Origin: Pseudomonas fluorescens
GTDB lineage: Bacteria > Pseudomonadota > Gammaproteobacteria > Pseudomonadales > Pseudomonadaceae
NCBI RefSeq assembly: GCF_018614775.1
Contig: NZ_JAGGOF010000048.1
Coordinates: forward strand, 1-64,000
DNA length: 64,000 bases
Direction: 5' to 3'
The notes below the pieces were generated by a model. The model did not search any database, was not told the DNA's origin, and worked only from the letters and a program-made list of their open reading frames with translations. The first letter of the stretch is position 1. Each line of letters opens with the position of its first letter. The position numbers were made by a program, and so were the translations under genes. This document shows, piece after piece, positions 26,801-35,805 of this stretch.

Positions 26801-29762
26801 CATCGCTGACCGCCAGGCTGCTTTCCTCCACCGCGCCGTAGAGATCGAGCAAGGCTTCGCAGAGTGCGTCCACCGGGTGCAGGTCCGCCAGGTGCGCGCC
26901 TTCGCCGAGGGTGGTCAGCTCATCCAGCAACGCGCTCAACTCCTGGCCTTCGCCCGGGTGCTGCTGCCAGCGCTGCAACAGACTTTCGGCGTCGAGCAGG
27001 ATGTCCATGCCCTGGGCAAGGAAGTTGTTGATCAACTGAGGATCGCGCTTGGTCCGCGGGCCTTTGTTCGGGGCGTTGAGGGCCGTTTGCAGACGCTCGG
27101 CCAACAAGGATTGGGCGCGTCGGACAAGGTCTTCCGCGCCGGCGATCGGCGCCAGCGGCTCGCGGTGCAACTGGCGCAAGCCGCGTCGCAGCAGCCCTTC
27201 GGCCTCCAGCAACAGCTCGATCTCATCCAGATCAAGGGCGATCAGGTGCGCCTTGTATTCCCGGGCCAGTTCGTCCATCGCGCCGGCCAGTTCGGCAATC
27301 GGCAGCACGCCAGCCATGGAGGCGCTGCCCTTGAGGGTGTGCAAGGCCCGCTGCAGTTCATCGCTGGCCTGCAACGGCAAGTGATCGGTGGCCTGGTCGA
27401 GAAAACGATTGATACTGCCAAGATGGCCCTGGGCTTCATTGTCGAAGATCTTCAGCAGCAGCGGATCGAGAGCGACCACGTCCTGCGCGTCTTCATCGGC
27501 CTCGTCGCCGCCCTTGGCGAGGGCATGGGCGCGGGCGGCCAGGCGGTCGACATCGTCGCGCTGCCGCTGTCGACTGGCAGCGAATTCGTCGACGAGAGCC
27601 GGCAGCAACTGCACGGTCTCCTCGACCAGTTGGCGAACCGAAGCCAGCGGTTCGACGCTGCGTTCCAGCACCCGGTTGAGCAGGTTTTCCACGGCCCAGG
27701 CCAGTTCGCCCAGTATCAACGCCCGCACCATCCGGCCGCTGCCCTTGAGAGTATGGAAGGCCCGGCGCAGTTCGCTCAGGGCGCCATGGTCGTCGGGGTG
27801 CGCGCTCCAGCGCGGCAGGTATTCGCGCAGGACGTCCAGCACCTCGTCGGTTTCCTCAAGGAAAACCTCGCGCAACTCGTCGTCCACCGGACGTTCATCC
27901 AAGGGCGGCGGCAGCAGGCTGCCCGGTGTGTTCCTGGCCGGTGGGTTGACCGTCGACATCGGACTGGCCAGCACTTGCGCCAGGGATTGCACGGTCTGCG
28001 GATCGTCCAGTTCCTGCAAGTTCTGCATGAGCTGGGCTTCGTTGGGGCTCAGCACATCATCGAGCAGCGGAACACGCGCTTCGTCTGGGTAATAACCGAG
28101 CGCGGCCAGGCTCCGCTCGACCTCATCCAGCAAAGGTTCTCCGGGGGTTTGCGGGTCTTCGCTCAAGCGCTCCAGGTAGTATTCGAGGCCGCTGATCACA
28201 TCGGCCAGGTGATCGAGTGCTTCCCACCCCGGCTGAACCTGATCGAGTAGCAGATGGTCGCGGATGAAATCGTTGCAGGCCTCGACCAGGCCGGCCGCGC
28301 GACTCAGGGGGATCATCGCCAGCGCACCGCGGACCTGGGTCAGCAACGCTGGCAAAGGCAGCAATTGCTCGCGGTTCCAGTCGGCGTCGATGTAGTCGAC
28401 GATCATGTCCTTGGCCTGTTGCAGGCAGGTGTGCGCTTCCTTGATGACGATCTGGTGGATCTGGGTCAGGTCGGTGGTGGGCAGGTGCGTGTCTTCGCGG
28501 CTCTCGGGCTCGACGGTGCCGACCATGCCGGCCAGGGTCGCCTCGACGTAGAGCAGGGCACCGGCGACGTCCATGAGCGTCGCGTCATCGGGTTCGCGCT
28601 GGCCCTGGGCGAGGCTCAGGACTACTGCCAGTTGGTCGATGATGACCTTGCGTGGCTGGCCGAAGCCCAGCACCGCCAGGGTATCGGCGATCTGTCGCAG
28701 CGGCGCCAGCAGGCTGTCCAGCTCCGAGGCGTGCTGGCGATCGCTGCGCACGAACAGGTCGAGGCGCTCCTTGACCCGCACCAGTTCTTCGCAAAGCGCG
28801 GTGAGCACCGAGCGCAGGGCGTCGCGGTCGGGCCCGGCGAGGCGCGCACGTTCTTCGTCGACCATGGCGCTGTCGGGCAGCGCGTCGTCCAGTGAGTAGC
28901 GTTCTTTCATGATCTGCATCTGCCCGCTGGGGTGTTCGGCCTTGGCAATATAGAACAACAAGCTCTTGAGCAGGTGGGGCGGTGCCGGTTGATTGATGCC
29001 GGGCAGGCCCTGGTCGAGCAGGCGCTTGAGTTCCTTGTCGGCTTCCTTGATCAGGCTGCGCAGCGCCGGGCTGTTGGCGATGCGCCCGTCGCGCATGCCT
29101 TCGACCAGTGCCGAAGCCACCTGCCACAGCGCATTGAGCGGCGCCCCGGCGCACAGCACTTCCAGGCGCTGGAAGACCTTGGCCAGGTAACCGAGATGAG
29201 TCGCGTCATCCTGTTCGCGCAACAGGCCGACGAGGGCCATTTGCAGGGTCTGGCGCCATTTGCGCAGGGTGTTCGGCAGGTCCGGCGGTTCGAGTTGCCT
29301 CAGCGCCTCGTCGCTCAGCGCGGGCATCTGCGGCAACTCGGGGCTGAACAGGCTGGTCTCCGACAACAGGCTCTCGCCCCGGGCGCTGCGCAGGTCGTTG
29401 ATCAAGGACAGTACCACCAGTGGCAAGTCGCGGCGCGCGCTTTGGACGCGGTCCAGGTAGATCGGCAACTGTCCCAGGGCCTGGCTCAACAGGCTGATGG
29501 CTTCGTCGCGATGACTGATGCGGTTGTCCTGCAAGGCAGCGCACAGCTGTTCCATTTCTTCGGCCAGCAAGGCGGCGCCGTAGAACTCGACCATCTGCAA
29601 GCCACCGTGCACCTGGTGAATGCCCGCCAGGCATTGCGCAAGGGCGTCCGACGCCTGCGGGTCGTCCACCAGGCGGTTGAGGGCCAGATGGGCCTGCTTC
29701 AGCGTTTCGGCAATCTCGCCCTTGACCCACTCAAGGGCCACATAGTCGTGCCGATCAGCCAT
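23838..29762 (-). CDS. chpA: Hybrid chemosensory histidine kinase ChpA
   Basis: This giant 1974-residue CheA-type kinase governs type IV pilus behaviour in relatives. Four canonical phosphotransfer motifs HTLKG are seen near residues 670, 809, 1114 and 1255. Less canonical modules lie near residues 52 (IHQVHGGLQM), 476 (LTQVRGALAM) and 954 (LGEGAHLADL). A dimerisation/ATPase core follows (LEHMLRNAVDHGLE near 1561), then a CheW-like domain and a C-terminal receiver (DDSVTVRK near 1857, phosphoacceptor in LLDIEMPRMDG near 1901). ATG 29762 follows GGAG. It overlaps chpC by 8 bases. Confidence 0.93.
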   Translation of the reverse strand: MADRHDYVALEWVKGEIAETLKQAHLALNRLVDDPQASDALAQCLAGIHQVHGGLQMVEFYGAALLAEEMEQLCAALQDNRISHRDEAISLLSQALGQLPIYLDRVQSARRDLPLVVLSLINDLRSARGESLLSETSLFSPELPQMPALSDEALRQLEPPDLPNTLRKWRQTLQMALVGLLREQDDATHLGYLAKVFQRLEVLCAGAPLNALWQVASALVEGMRDGRIANSPALRSLIKEADKELKRLLDQGLPGINQPAPPHLLKSLLFYIAKAEHPSGQMQIMKERYSLDDALPDSAMVDEERARLAGPDRDALRSVLTALCEELVRVKERLDLFVRSDRQHASELDSLLAPLRQIADTLAVLGFGQPRKVIIDQLAVVLSLAQGQREPDDATLMDVAGALLYVEATLAGMVGTVEPESREDTHLPTTDLTQIHQIVIKEAHTCLQQAKDMIVDYIDADWNREQLLPLPALLTQVRGALAMIPLSRAAGLVEACNDFIRDHLLLDQVQPGWEALDHLADVISGLEYYLERLSEDPQTPGEPLLDEVERSLAALGYYPDEARVPLLDDVLSPNEAQLMQNLQELDDPQTVQSLAQVLASPMSTVNPPARNTPGSLLPPPLDERPVDDELREVFLEETDEVLDVLREYLPRWSAHPDDHGALSELRRAFHTLKGSGRMVRALILGELAWAVENLLNRVLERSVEPLASVRQLVEETVQLLPALVDEFAASRQRQRDDVDRLAARAHALAKGGDEADEDAQDVVALDPLLLKIFDNEAQGHLGSINRFLDQATDHLPLQASDELQRALHTLKGSASMAGVLPIAELAGAMDELAREYKAHLIALDLDEIELLLEAEGLLRRGLRQLHREPLAPIAGAEDLVRRAQSLLAERLQTALNAPNKGPRTKRDPQLINNFLAQGMDILLDAESLLQRWQQHPGEGQELSALLDELTTLGEGAHLADLHPVDALCEALLDLYGAVEESSLAVSDVFFQEAQRAHEALIGMLDELAAGQSVHPQPERVQALHRLLEDSLDPAATGLIRSDGSRTLSIRELGHATAELERDAPTQTPVDDDIVAIFLEEAQDILDSAAQALQRWLADPANGAPLSSLQRDLHTLKGGARMADIHPVSDLAQELENLYEGLVDRRYSHSEALEQLLESSHERLDLLLGQLQQGRPLGDPVALIDAIRRFRQDKPNALESAGASRGDSAGQDPELLEIFLEEGFDILDSSAAALLRWQAEPSNRQAVETLLRDLHTLKGGARMVEIVPIGDLAHELENLYEGLSAGLLQPSPSLFTLLQSSHDRLAQMLDAVRAGHPCPPADRLIAQIQAVNQPQERDTPPVVAVQEPLPAPAIVPKPTATKPETGDGADTVKVSAELLDDLVNLAGEASIFRGRIEQQVNDARVALGEMETTIERMRDQLRRLDTETQGRILSRQQVEAERLGYEEFDPLEMDRHSQLQQLSRALFESASDLLDLKETLDRGNHDAENLLQQQGRINTELQESLMRTRMVPFERMLPRLKRIVRQVAQELGKDVEFVVGNAEGEMDRNVLERMAAPLEHMLRNAVDHGLEPADVRLAAGKPTRGRISLDLSREGGDIIFDIRDDGAGVPLDAVRRKAIKRGLLAPDSDINDRDVLQFILQPGFSTAEKITQISGRGVGMDVVHEEVRQLGGSMIIDSTPGQGVHFRIRLPFTLAINRALMVQCHEDQYAIPLNTIESIVRVLPAELDGYYQLDPPTYTYAGQRYELCYLGELLKTGARPKLLGQSQPLPVLLMQCNERHVAVQVDATAGTREIVVKSLGAPFSAVQGLSGATILGDGRVVLILDLLAPIRALPHQVPRRPSPAESEGEPQRPLLVLVVDDSVTVRKVTSRLLERHGMHVLTAKDGVDAMALLAEHSPDLMLLDIEMPRMDGFEVATLVRNDPRLAHLPIIMITSRTGQKHRDRAMAIGVNDYLGKPYQESVLLDSIAHWSKPHA

Positions 29763-29812
29763 AACGACTCCAGTGCGGCAAATACAGAACCCTTGTGGCA
29801 AGGCGATCTATC

Positions 29813-29899
29813 CGTGGGAGCAAAGCTTGCTCGCGATACAGGCAACTCAATCTACCGACAGACGCGGCGCTCCCATCGCGGGCAAGCCTTGCTCCCACA
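29813..29899. repeat. REP doublet (REPIN) between pilJ and chpA
   Basis: CGTGGGAGCAAAGCTTGCTC and the inverted GCGGGCAAGCCTTGCTCCCA. It fills the 171-base gap where pilK and chpB lie in P. aeruginosa. Confidence 0.88.
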
Positions 29900-29933
29900 T
29901 CATTGCCCTCGCCCCAGAGGCCGCCTCCAGCTA

Positions 29934-31988
29934 TCAAGCCTTGTCCTCATCCACCGCCGCCGGCAACGTGAACCCGGACACCGAGCGCCGCAGCTGGCTG
30001 GCCATCTTCGCCAGGTTGCCGATGCTTTCGGCGGTGGCGGTGGAGCCGGACGAGGTCTGCGTGGTGATCTGCTGGATCACGTTCATGGTCAGGGAAATCT
30101 GCCCCGCCGAGGTGGTCTGCTGCTGCGCCGCGTTGGAGATGCTCTGGATCAGCGCCGCCAGGGTCTTGGACACGCCTTCGATTTCCTCCAGGGCGACGCC
30201 GGCATCCTGGGCCAGCCGGGCACCGCGCACCACTTCGGTGGTGGTCTGTTCCATGGAAATCACCGCTTCATTGGTGTCGGCCTGGATCGCCCGCACCAGC
30301 GTCTCGATCTGCCGGGTCGCCGCCGAAGAACGTTCCGCCAACCGCTGCACCTCATCGGCCACCACCGCAAAACCGCGTCCGGCATCGCCGGCCATGGACG
30401 CCTGGATGGCGGCGTTCAGGGCCAGAATATTGGTCTGGTCGGCGATGTCGTCGATCAGGCTGACAATGTCGCCGATTTCCTGGGACGACTCACCCAGGCG
30501 CTTGATGCGCTTGGCGGTGTCCTGGATCTGCTCGCGAATGTTGTCCATGCCATGAATGGTGTTGTGCACCACCTCGTTGCCCTTGTTGGCGATTTCCACC
30601 GAACGCTCGGCCACTGCCGACGATTCGGCGGCATTGGCCGACACCTGGTCGATGGATTGGGCCATTTCATTGATTGAAGTCGACGCTTCGGAAATCTGCT
30701 GGGCCTGATGCTCGGAAGCCTGGGCCAGGTGCATCGCCGTGGCCTGGGTTTCCTGTACGGCGGCGGCGACCTGGCCGGCAGTAAGGTTGATGGTCGCCAC
30801 CAGGTCGCGCAATTGGTCCACCGAGTAGTTGATGGAGTCGGCGATGGTGCCGGTGAAGTCCTCGGTGACCGAAGCCGTTACCGTCAGGTCGCCGTCGGCC
30901 AGATCCTCGATTTCGTCCAGCAGGCGCATGATCGCGTTCTGGTTGCGCTCATTCTTTTCGGCGGTTTCTCGCAACTGACGGTTGGTTTCGCGGACCATCA
31001 CCAGGCCGATCAGGATGATCGACGTCAGTGCCAGCAGGCCCAGCACATAACCGCCGATGGCGTTGGGCGCCCGCCCGCCGGCCAGATTCTCGAAGGCCGT
31101 GGCCAGGTGTGAAGCCTCGTCGAGCAGGGTTTGCGACAGGTTGAAAATGTTGCCGGCCGACTCGCGAACCTTGAACAGCTCCGGCGAGGTTTCGAGGATT
31201 TCATCCACCGAGCCCGAGACGAACTCGAACAACTCGCTGATTTCGCTCAGGCGTGCCCGGGCATCACGGTCCTGGACCTGGGAAATCTTCAAGGCCGGGT
31301 CGCCCTGCAACATGCCGTTGAGCACCTGGCCAAAACGCGCGGCGTCGCGGCCAAAGGTGTCGGCGGCCTGGCTGGCGTTCTCATCCCCCGCCAGCACGGT
31401 GTTCACCGCGCCGAGAATCCGTTCGGCCAGCAACGACTGGCGCTGGGCCATGGCCACCTGGGCCGCCGGCGCGCCGCGTTGCAGCAGGATTTCGACGACT
31501 TTTTCGTACTCGACCTGCAATTGCGGCACGGTTTCGGCCAGGGTCGCCGCCACCTGATGCAGCGACAGGACGGTCTGCTCGCTGGACAGGATGGCATCGG
31601 TGTTCTTCAGCAGGCGCTCCCAATCCAGCTGCACGGCGCGCATTTGCGGGCGCAGGGTAGCCGGCGCCGGGGGCAAGCCAGTGACCGGGTCACCCTGTTT
31701 CAGGTAACCCCAGCGCTGGGCAAAATCATTGCGCGCCTCGCTCAGCAACTTGAACGCCGCGGGCTTGCCGGCAGCGGCCTCGGTGGCATTCTTGGCGATG
31801 CGCTGGGACAGCACCCGCAGTTCACCGGCGTGACCGATGTACTGCTTGTCGTAGGTGGATTGGGTGTTGAGGTAAGCGAAGTTGGCAAACAGCAGCACGA
31901 TGAAGACAATCAATGCGACGAACAGCACGATGATCTGCGAACGACTGCGCGACGCTTCCAGTGACTTGCCTGTATTTGCCTTGATCAT
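29934..31988 (-). CDS. pilJ: Methyl-accepting chemotaxis protein PilJ
   Basis: PilJ is the receptor of the Pil-Chp system. The 684 residues show a first membrane helix at about 17-40 ([20 protein letters not shown]), a large periplasmic part with PilJ repeats, a second helix near 308-330, a HAMP region and an MCP signalling hairpin near 500-560 ([39 protein letters not shown]). The methyltransferase and methylesterase genes (pilK, chpB) are absent from the operon, so adaptation by methylation would need enzymes encoded elsewhere. Confidence 0.95.
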   Translation of the reverse strand: MIKANTGKSLEASRSRSQIIVLFVALIVFIVLLFANFAYLNTQSTYDKQYIGHAGELRVLSQRIAKNATEAAAGKPAAFKLLSEARNDFAQRWGYLKQGDPVTGLPPAPATLRPQMRAVQLDWERLLKNTDAILSSEQTVLSLHQVAATLAETVPQLQVEYEKVVEILLQRGAPAAQVAMAQRQSLLAERILGAVNTVLAGDENASQAADTFGRDAARFGQVLNGMLQGDPALKISQVQDRDARARLSEISELFEFVSGSVDEILETSPELFKVRESAGNIFNLSQTLLDEASHLATAFENLAGGRAPNAIGGYVLGLLALTSIILIGLVMVRETNRQLRETAEKNERNQNAIMRLLDEIEDLADGDLTVTASVTEDFTGTIADSINYSVDQLRDLVATINLTAGQVAAAVQETQATAMHLAQASEHQAQQISEASTSINEMAQSIDQVSANAAESSAVAERSVEIANKGNEVVHNTIHGMDNIREQIQDTAKRIKRLGESSQEIGDIVSLIDDIADQTNILALNAAIQASMAGDAGRGFAVVADEVQRLAERSSAATRQIETLVRAIQADTNEAVISMEQTTTEVVRGARLAQDAGVALEEIEGVSKTLAALIQSISNAAQQQTTSAGQISLTMNVIQQITTQTSSGSTATAESIGNLAKMASQLRRSVSGFTLPAAVDEDKA

Positions 31989-32020
31989 CGGTTCTCGCCT
32001 GTACTGCCTGCGGTCATCAC

Positions 32021-32110
32021 TGTGGGAGCGAGCCTGCTCGCGATGGCGGTGTATCAGTCAGCATCAGTGCTGGCTGATCCGACGCCATCGCGAGCAGGCT
32101 CGCTCCCACA
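32021..32110. repeat. REP doublet (REPIN) between pilI and pilJ
   Basis: Arms TGTGGGAGCGAGCCTGCTCG and CGAGCAGGCTCGCTCCCACA lie within the operon, so they are transcribed and would fold as a stable hairpin between the two coding regions. Confidence 0.92.
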
Positions 32111-32128
32111 AGAGCTGTGCTGCGCTGC

Positions 32129-32668
32129 TCATATCGCCACATCCATGAACCCCGGCGAGCGTGTCAGCGCAAACGGGCTGAACACCTGCCACTGCAGCTC
32201 GCCGGGAAACCGGCCCTTGACGAAGGCCGACTCCGGGCCATCGAGGTCGTCCATCAGCGTCGGCTCCAGGCTGCCCCGGGGGAAATGCTGCAACCCGAGG
32301 ACCTCGTCCACCAGCAACCCGGTGAACACCTCGTCGTGGTCCACCACCAGCACCCGCCGCTGCTTGCGCACGCTCGACAGCTCATGGCCGAAGAAACCGC
32401 ACAGGTCCATCAACGGCAACAGGCGCCCGCGCAGGTTAGCCACGCCGCGCACCCATGGCTTGACCCCGGGCAACTGTGTGTAACGGGGTTCGGGGAGCAC
32501 TTCGCTGACTTCGCCCATGGGCGCCACGTACCAATGTTCGCCCAAGCGAAAACCGATGCCGCTCCAACTGTCGCAGTGGGTCGGCTGGGACGGCAGGTCC
32601 GCCCCCAACAGCCGGCAGCGCCGATCGATCTGCAGCAGAAGCTCGAAGGCGGTCAGGGTCTGGCTCAT
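32129..32668 (-). CDS. pilI: CheW-like adaptor PilI
   Basis: The 179-residue CheW-domain protein links PilJ to the ChpA kinase. The core is IGFRLGEHWYVAPMGEVSEV, VKPWVRGVANLRGRLLPLMD and VLVVDHDEVFTGLLVDEVLG. It sits 10 bases after pilH. The start at 32668 (MSQTLTAFELLLQIDRRCRL) matches the PilI N-terminus. Confidence 0.92.
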   Translation of the reverse strand: MSQTLTAFELLLQIDRRCRLLGADLPSQPTHCDSWSGIGFRLGEHWYVAPMGEVSEVLPEPRYTQLPGVKPWVRGVANLRGRLLPLMDLCGFFGHELSSVRKQRRVLVVDHDEVFTGLLVDEVLGLQHFPRGSLEPTLMDDLDGPESAFVKGRFPGELQWQVFSPFALTRSPGFMDVAI

Positions 32669-32678
32669 GGCCGCGCCG

Positions 32679-33044
32679 TCAACCCGCCAGCACTTTGTTC
32701 AGGGTCGCGATCAGGGTTTCTTCATCCACCGGCTTGGTCAGGTAATCCTTCGCGCCCTGGCGTGTGCCCCAGACCTTGTCGGTGTCCTGATCCTTGGTGG
32801 TGATGATGACCACCGGGATGTGCCCGGTGTCCGGGTCCTTGGTCAACTGGCGGGTGGCCTGGAAACCGTTGAGGCCGGGCATGACGATGTCCATCAGCAC
32901 GGCGTCGGGTTTCTCCTGCCGGGCCAGGGCCACGCCGTCGGCGCCGTTTTCGGCTTTCAGTACTTCGTGGCCGTGCTTTTCCAGCATGCCGGTCAGTTTG
33001 TACATTTCGGTCGGCGAATCATCGACGATCAGGATACGTGCCAT
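32679..33044 (-). CDS. pilH: Response regulator PilH
   Basis: This 121-residue single-domain receiver begins MARILIVDDSPTEMYKLTGM. The phosphoacceptor aspartate is in AVLMDIVMPGLNGFQATRQL near residue 52 and the conserved lysine is in DYLTKPVDEETL. In P. aeruginosa PilH works with the retraction side of pilus control and can drain phosphate from the kinase. The longer frame to 33149 overlaps pilG and is rejected. Confidence 0.93.
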   Translation of the reverse strand: MARILIVDDSPTEMYKLTGMLEKHGHEVLKAENGADGVALARQEKPDAVLMDIVMPGLNGFQATRQLTKDPDTGHIPVVIITTKDQDTDKVWGTRQGAKDYLTKPVDEETLIATLNKVLAG

Positions 33045-33087
33045 GGTGTTCCCCATTTTTGTCGACCCCTGGCCCGTTGGCCGAGTG

Positions 33088-33519
33088 TCATTGATGTGCC
33101 TGGTGCGGCTGGACAGCGGCAAAGCCCGGGACATGGGCCTGTATCGCACCCAGCAGTTCTTCCTTGCTGAACGGTTTGGTCAAAAACTGATCGGAGCCGA
33201 CGATGCGCCCCTTGGCCTTGTCGAACAACCCGTCCCGGGACGACAGCATGATCACCGGCGTGGCCTTGAACGCACTGTTGTTCTTGATCAGGGCGCAGGT
33301 CTGGTAGCCATCCAGGCGCGGCATCATGATGTCGACAAAGATGATGCCCGGGTGGTGGTCGACAATCTTGGCCAGGGCATCGAAGCCGTCGACGGCCGTG
33401 ATCACCTCGCAGCCGACGTTGCGCAGCAGGGTTTCGGCGGTGCGGCGAATGGTCTTCGAGTCGTCGATGACCATGACCTTCAAGGCACTGGGTTGCTGCT
33501 GCGTGAATTGCTCTGCCAT
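33088..33519 (-). CDS. pilG: Response regulator PilG
   Basis: The 143-residue receiver has VMVIDDSKTIRRTAETLLRN, phosphoacceptor in IIFVDIMMPRLDGYQTCALI, and QFLTKPFSKEEL. PilG promotes pilus extension and cAMP signalling in P. aeruginosa. ATG 33519 is used; an in-frame GTG 6 bases earlier is possible, and neither has a strong ribosome site. It is the first gene of pilGHIJ-chpA-chpC and is divergent from gshB. Confidence 0.92.
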   Translation of the reverse strand: MAEQFTQQQPSALKVMVIDDSKTIRRTAETLLRNVGCEVITAVDGFDALAKIVDHHPGIIFVDIMMPRLDGYQTCALIKNNSAFKATPVIMLSSRDGLFDKAKGRIVGSDQFLTKPFSKEELLGAIQAHVPGFAAVQPHQAHQ

Positions 33520-33742
33520 TGCCACTGCGGACCGGTTTTTAACACGTCAGGGTGAACGACGGCGCAAACCCTTGATGTTCAAGGCCCGCGCGTCACATGG
33601 CAGCCTTTTTAGCACAGTCTCCATCGCCGATCTATCGGCCGGTCGGTGCGGTGGTTTTTCCTTGACCGCCAATCTTCCGGGCGCCACTCTGACGCCACTT
33701 TTTCAGGCCATTTGTGCCCATCACATTTCGAGGAACCAAGCC

Positions 33743-34696
33743 ATGAGCGTACGCGTCGGCATTGTCATGGACCCAATCGCCAGCATTTCCTACAAAAAGG
33801 ATAGCTCGCTGGCCATGCTGCTGGCCGCTCAGAAGCGCGGCTGGGAGCTGTTCTACATGGAACAGCGCGACCTCTACCAGGCCGAAGGCCAGGCGCGGGC
33901 GCGGATGAAACCGCTGAACGTCTTCGCCAACCCCGAGAAGTGGTTTGAGCTGGGCGCGGAAAGCGATGCGCTGCTGAGTGACCTCGACGTGATCCTGATG
34001 CGCAAGGATCCGCCGTTCGACATGGAGTTCGTCTACTCCACCTACCTGCTGGAACAGGCCGAAAGCGCCGGCGTGCTGGTGGTCAACAAACCCCAGAGCC
34101 TGCGTGACTGCAACGAAAAACTGTTCGCCACGCTGTTCCCGCAGTGCACGCCGCCGACCATCGTCAGCCGCCGCCCGGACGTGCTGCGCGCGTTTGCCGA
34201 CCACCACGGCGACGTGATCCTCAAGCCTCTGGACGGCATGGGCGGTTCCTCGATCTTCCGTCACACCGCCGGCCACCCGAACCTGTCGGTGATCCTGGAA
34301 ACCCTGACCCTGCACGGCCAGCAGCAGATCATGATCCAGGGTTACCTGCCCGCCATCGTCGATGGCGACAAGCGCATCCTGATGATCGACGGCGAACCGG
34401 TGGACTATTGCCTGGCACGTATTCCGGCGGCCGGCGAAACCCGCGGCAACCTGGCGGCCGGCGGTCGTGGCGAGGCCCGTCCATTGACCGAGAAAGACCG
34501 CTGGATTGCCGCTCAGGTCGGTCCGACGCTGCGCGAGAAAGGCCTGCTGTTCGTAGGCCTGGACGTGATCGGCGAGCACCTGACGGAAATCAACGTCACC
34601 AGCCCGACCTGCATCCGCGAGATCGACAATGCCTTTGGCACCGACATCGGCGGGATGCTGATGGATGCCATCGATCAGAAGCTCAAGGCTCGTTGA
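33743..34696 (+). CDS. gshB: Glutathione synthetase
   Basis: GshB joins gamma-glutamylcysteine and glycine with ATP. The 317 residues start MSVRVGIVMDPIASISYKKD and contain the ATP-grasp elements VILKPLDGMGGSSIFR, GDKRILMIDGEPVDY and LTEINVTSPTCIREID. GAGGAA at 33730-33735 precedes the ATG. A much longer frame to 33326 overlaps pilG and is not used. The gshB-tonB order next to pilG is the same as in P. aeruginosa. Confidence 0.97.
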   Translation: MSVRVGIVMDPIASISYKKDSSLAMLLAAQKRGWELFYMEQRDLYQAEGQARARMKPLNVFANPEKWFELGAESDALLSDLDVILMRKDPPFDMEFVYSTYLLEQAESAGVLVVNKPQSLRDCNEKLFATLFPQCTPPTIVSRRPDVLRAFADHHGDVILKPLDGMGGSSIFRHTAGHPNLSVILETLTLHGQQQIMIQGYLPAIVDGDKRILMIDGEPVDYCLARIPAAGETRGNLAAGGRGEARPLTEKDRWIAAQVGPTLREKGLLFVGLDVIGEHLTEINVTSPTCIREIDNAFGTDIGGMLMDAIDQKLKAR

Positions 34697-34772
34697 TCCA
34701 GATCTGATGAAGGAAACCCACATTGCGTTATCATGCCCGGCCTGAAAAAAACGCGATGTTGGTTTCCTTGTC

Positions 34773-35669
34773 ATGACCCTCCCGTCCGATCTGCCCCAAG
34801 AGCTCGCCCATCGCGGCGTGCGCCCGGCTGATCGCCTCGGTTTTACCCTGTTCCTGGCGGCGCTGATCCACCTGGCCCTGCTGCTGGGTGTGGGTTTTGC
34901 CACGGTCGAGCCCAAGCAGATCAGCCAGACCCTGGAAATTACCCTGGCCACCTTCAAGAGCGAGAAAAAGCCTGCGAAGGCCGATTTCCTCGCCCAGGAA
35001 AACCAACAGGGCAGCGGCACCCTGGAAAAGAAAGCAATCCCCAAGACCACCGAGATCGCCCCGTTCCAGGACAATCAGGTGCAGAAAGCCGCTCCTCCCC
35101 CGGCGGCCAAGCCCGAGGTGCAGGAAACCGCGCCCAAGGCAGCCGTGACCACCGTGGCGCCGAAGCCGAAAAAAGCCCCGGTCAAGGAAGAGGTCAAGCC
35201 CGACCCCAAGCCCAAGGCCCCCGCGCCAACCTTCGACAGCTCCCAGTTGTCCAGCGACATCGCCAGCCTGGAAGCCGAACTGGCCCAGGAACAACAGCTC
35301 TACGCCAAACGCCCGCGCATCCACCGCCTGAGCGCCGCCTCGACCATGCGCGACAAGGGCGCCTGGTACAAGGACGAGTGGCGCAAGAAGGTCGAGCGCA
35401 TCGGCAACCTCAACTACCCCGACGAAGCCCGGCGCAAGCAGATCTACGGCAACCTGCGGCTGATGGTCTCGATCAATCGCGACGGCTCGCTGTATGAAGT
35501 GCTGGTGCTGGAGTCCTCCGGCCAGCCGCTGCTCGACCAGGCCGCCCAGCGGATCGTGCGCCTGGCGGCACCGTTCGCGCCGTTTACCGGGGACCTGTCG
35601 GACATCGACCGGCTGGAGATCATCCGCACCTGGAAGTTCGCCCGGGGTGATCGACTCTCAAGCAACTGA
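34773..35669 (+). CDS. tonB: TonB-type energy transducer (TonB3-like)
   Basis: This 298-residue inner-membrane protein has one N-terminal helix (FTLFLAALIHLALLLGVGFA, residues 24-43). A Pro/Lys-rich periplasmic spacer at about 95-150 (PKPKKAPVKEEVKPDPKPKA) and a C-terminal TonB domain (NLNYPDEARRKQIYGNLRLM) follow. TonB passes proton-motive energy to outer-membrane receptors. No exbB or exbD lies nearby. Its position beside gshB and the pil-chp operon matches tonB3, linked to twitching motility in P. aeruginosa. Confidence 0.88.
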   Translation: MTLPSDLPQELAHRGVRPADRLGFTLFLAALIHLALLLGVGFATVEPKQISQTLEITLATFKSEKKPAKADFLAQENQQGSGTLEKKAIPKTTEIAPFQDNQVQKAAPPPAAKPEVQETAPKAAVTTVAPKPKKAPVKEEVKPDPKPKAPAPTFDSSQLSSDIASLEAELAQEQQLYAKRPRIHRLSAASTMRDKGAWYKDEWRKKVERIGNLNYPDEARRKQIYGNLRLMVSINRDGSLYEVLVLESSGQPLLDQAAQRIVRLAAPFAPFTGDLSDIDRLEIIRTWKFARGDRLSSN

Positions 35670-35695
35670 ATACCCCGAATCCCCCTGTGGTAATT

Positions 35696-35729
35696 CCCTG
35701 TGGGAGCGAGCCTGCTCGCTCCCACAGGG
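35696..35729. repeat. Collapsed REPIN: perfect 34-base palindrome
   Basis: CCCTGTGGGAGCGAG is followed directly by CCTG and CTCGCTCCCACAGGG: both REP outer arms with the whole central spacer missing. It would fold as a 15-base-pair hairpin with a 4-base loop, 26 bases after the tonB stop. Confidence 0.9.
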
Positions 35730-35805
35730 GTTTCATGTCGATTTCGAGTATTTCCAGCACATCCCCGGCTTGTCAGTTCGCCCCCGCGCCGCCACACTAG
35801 CGCCT

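Noticed and set aside
26601-30677. Two very long plus-strand frames (549 and 581 codons) opposite chpA and pilJ
   Set aside because: Antisense shadows of chpA and pilJ codons in a GC-rich genome; no starts with ribosome sites and no domain signals.
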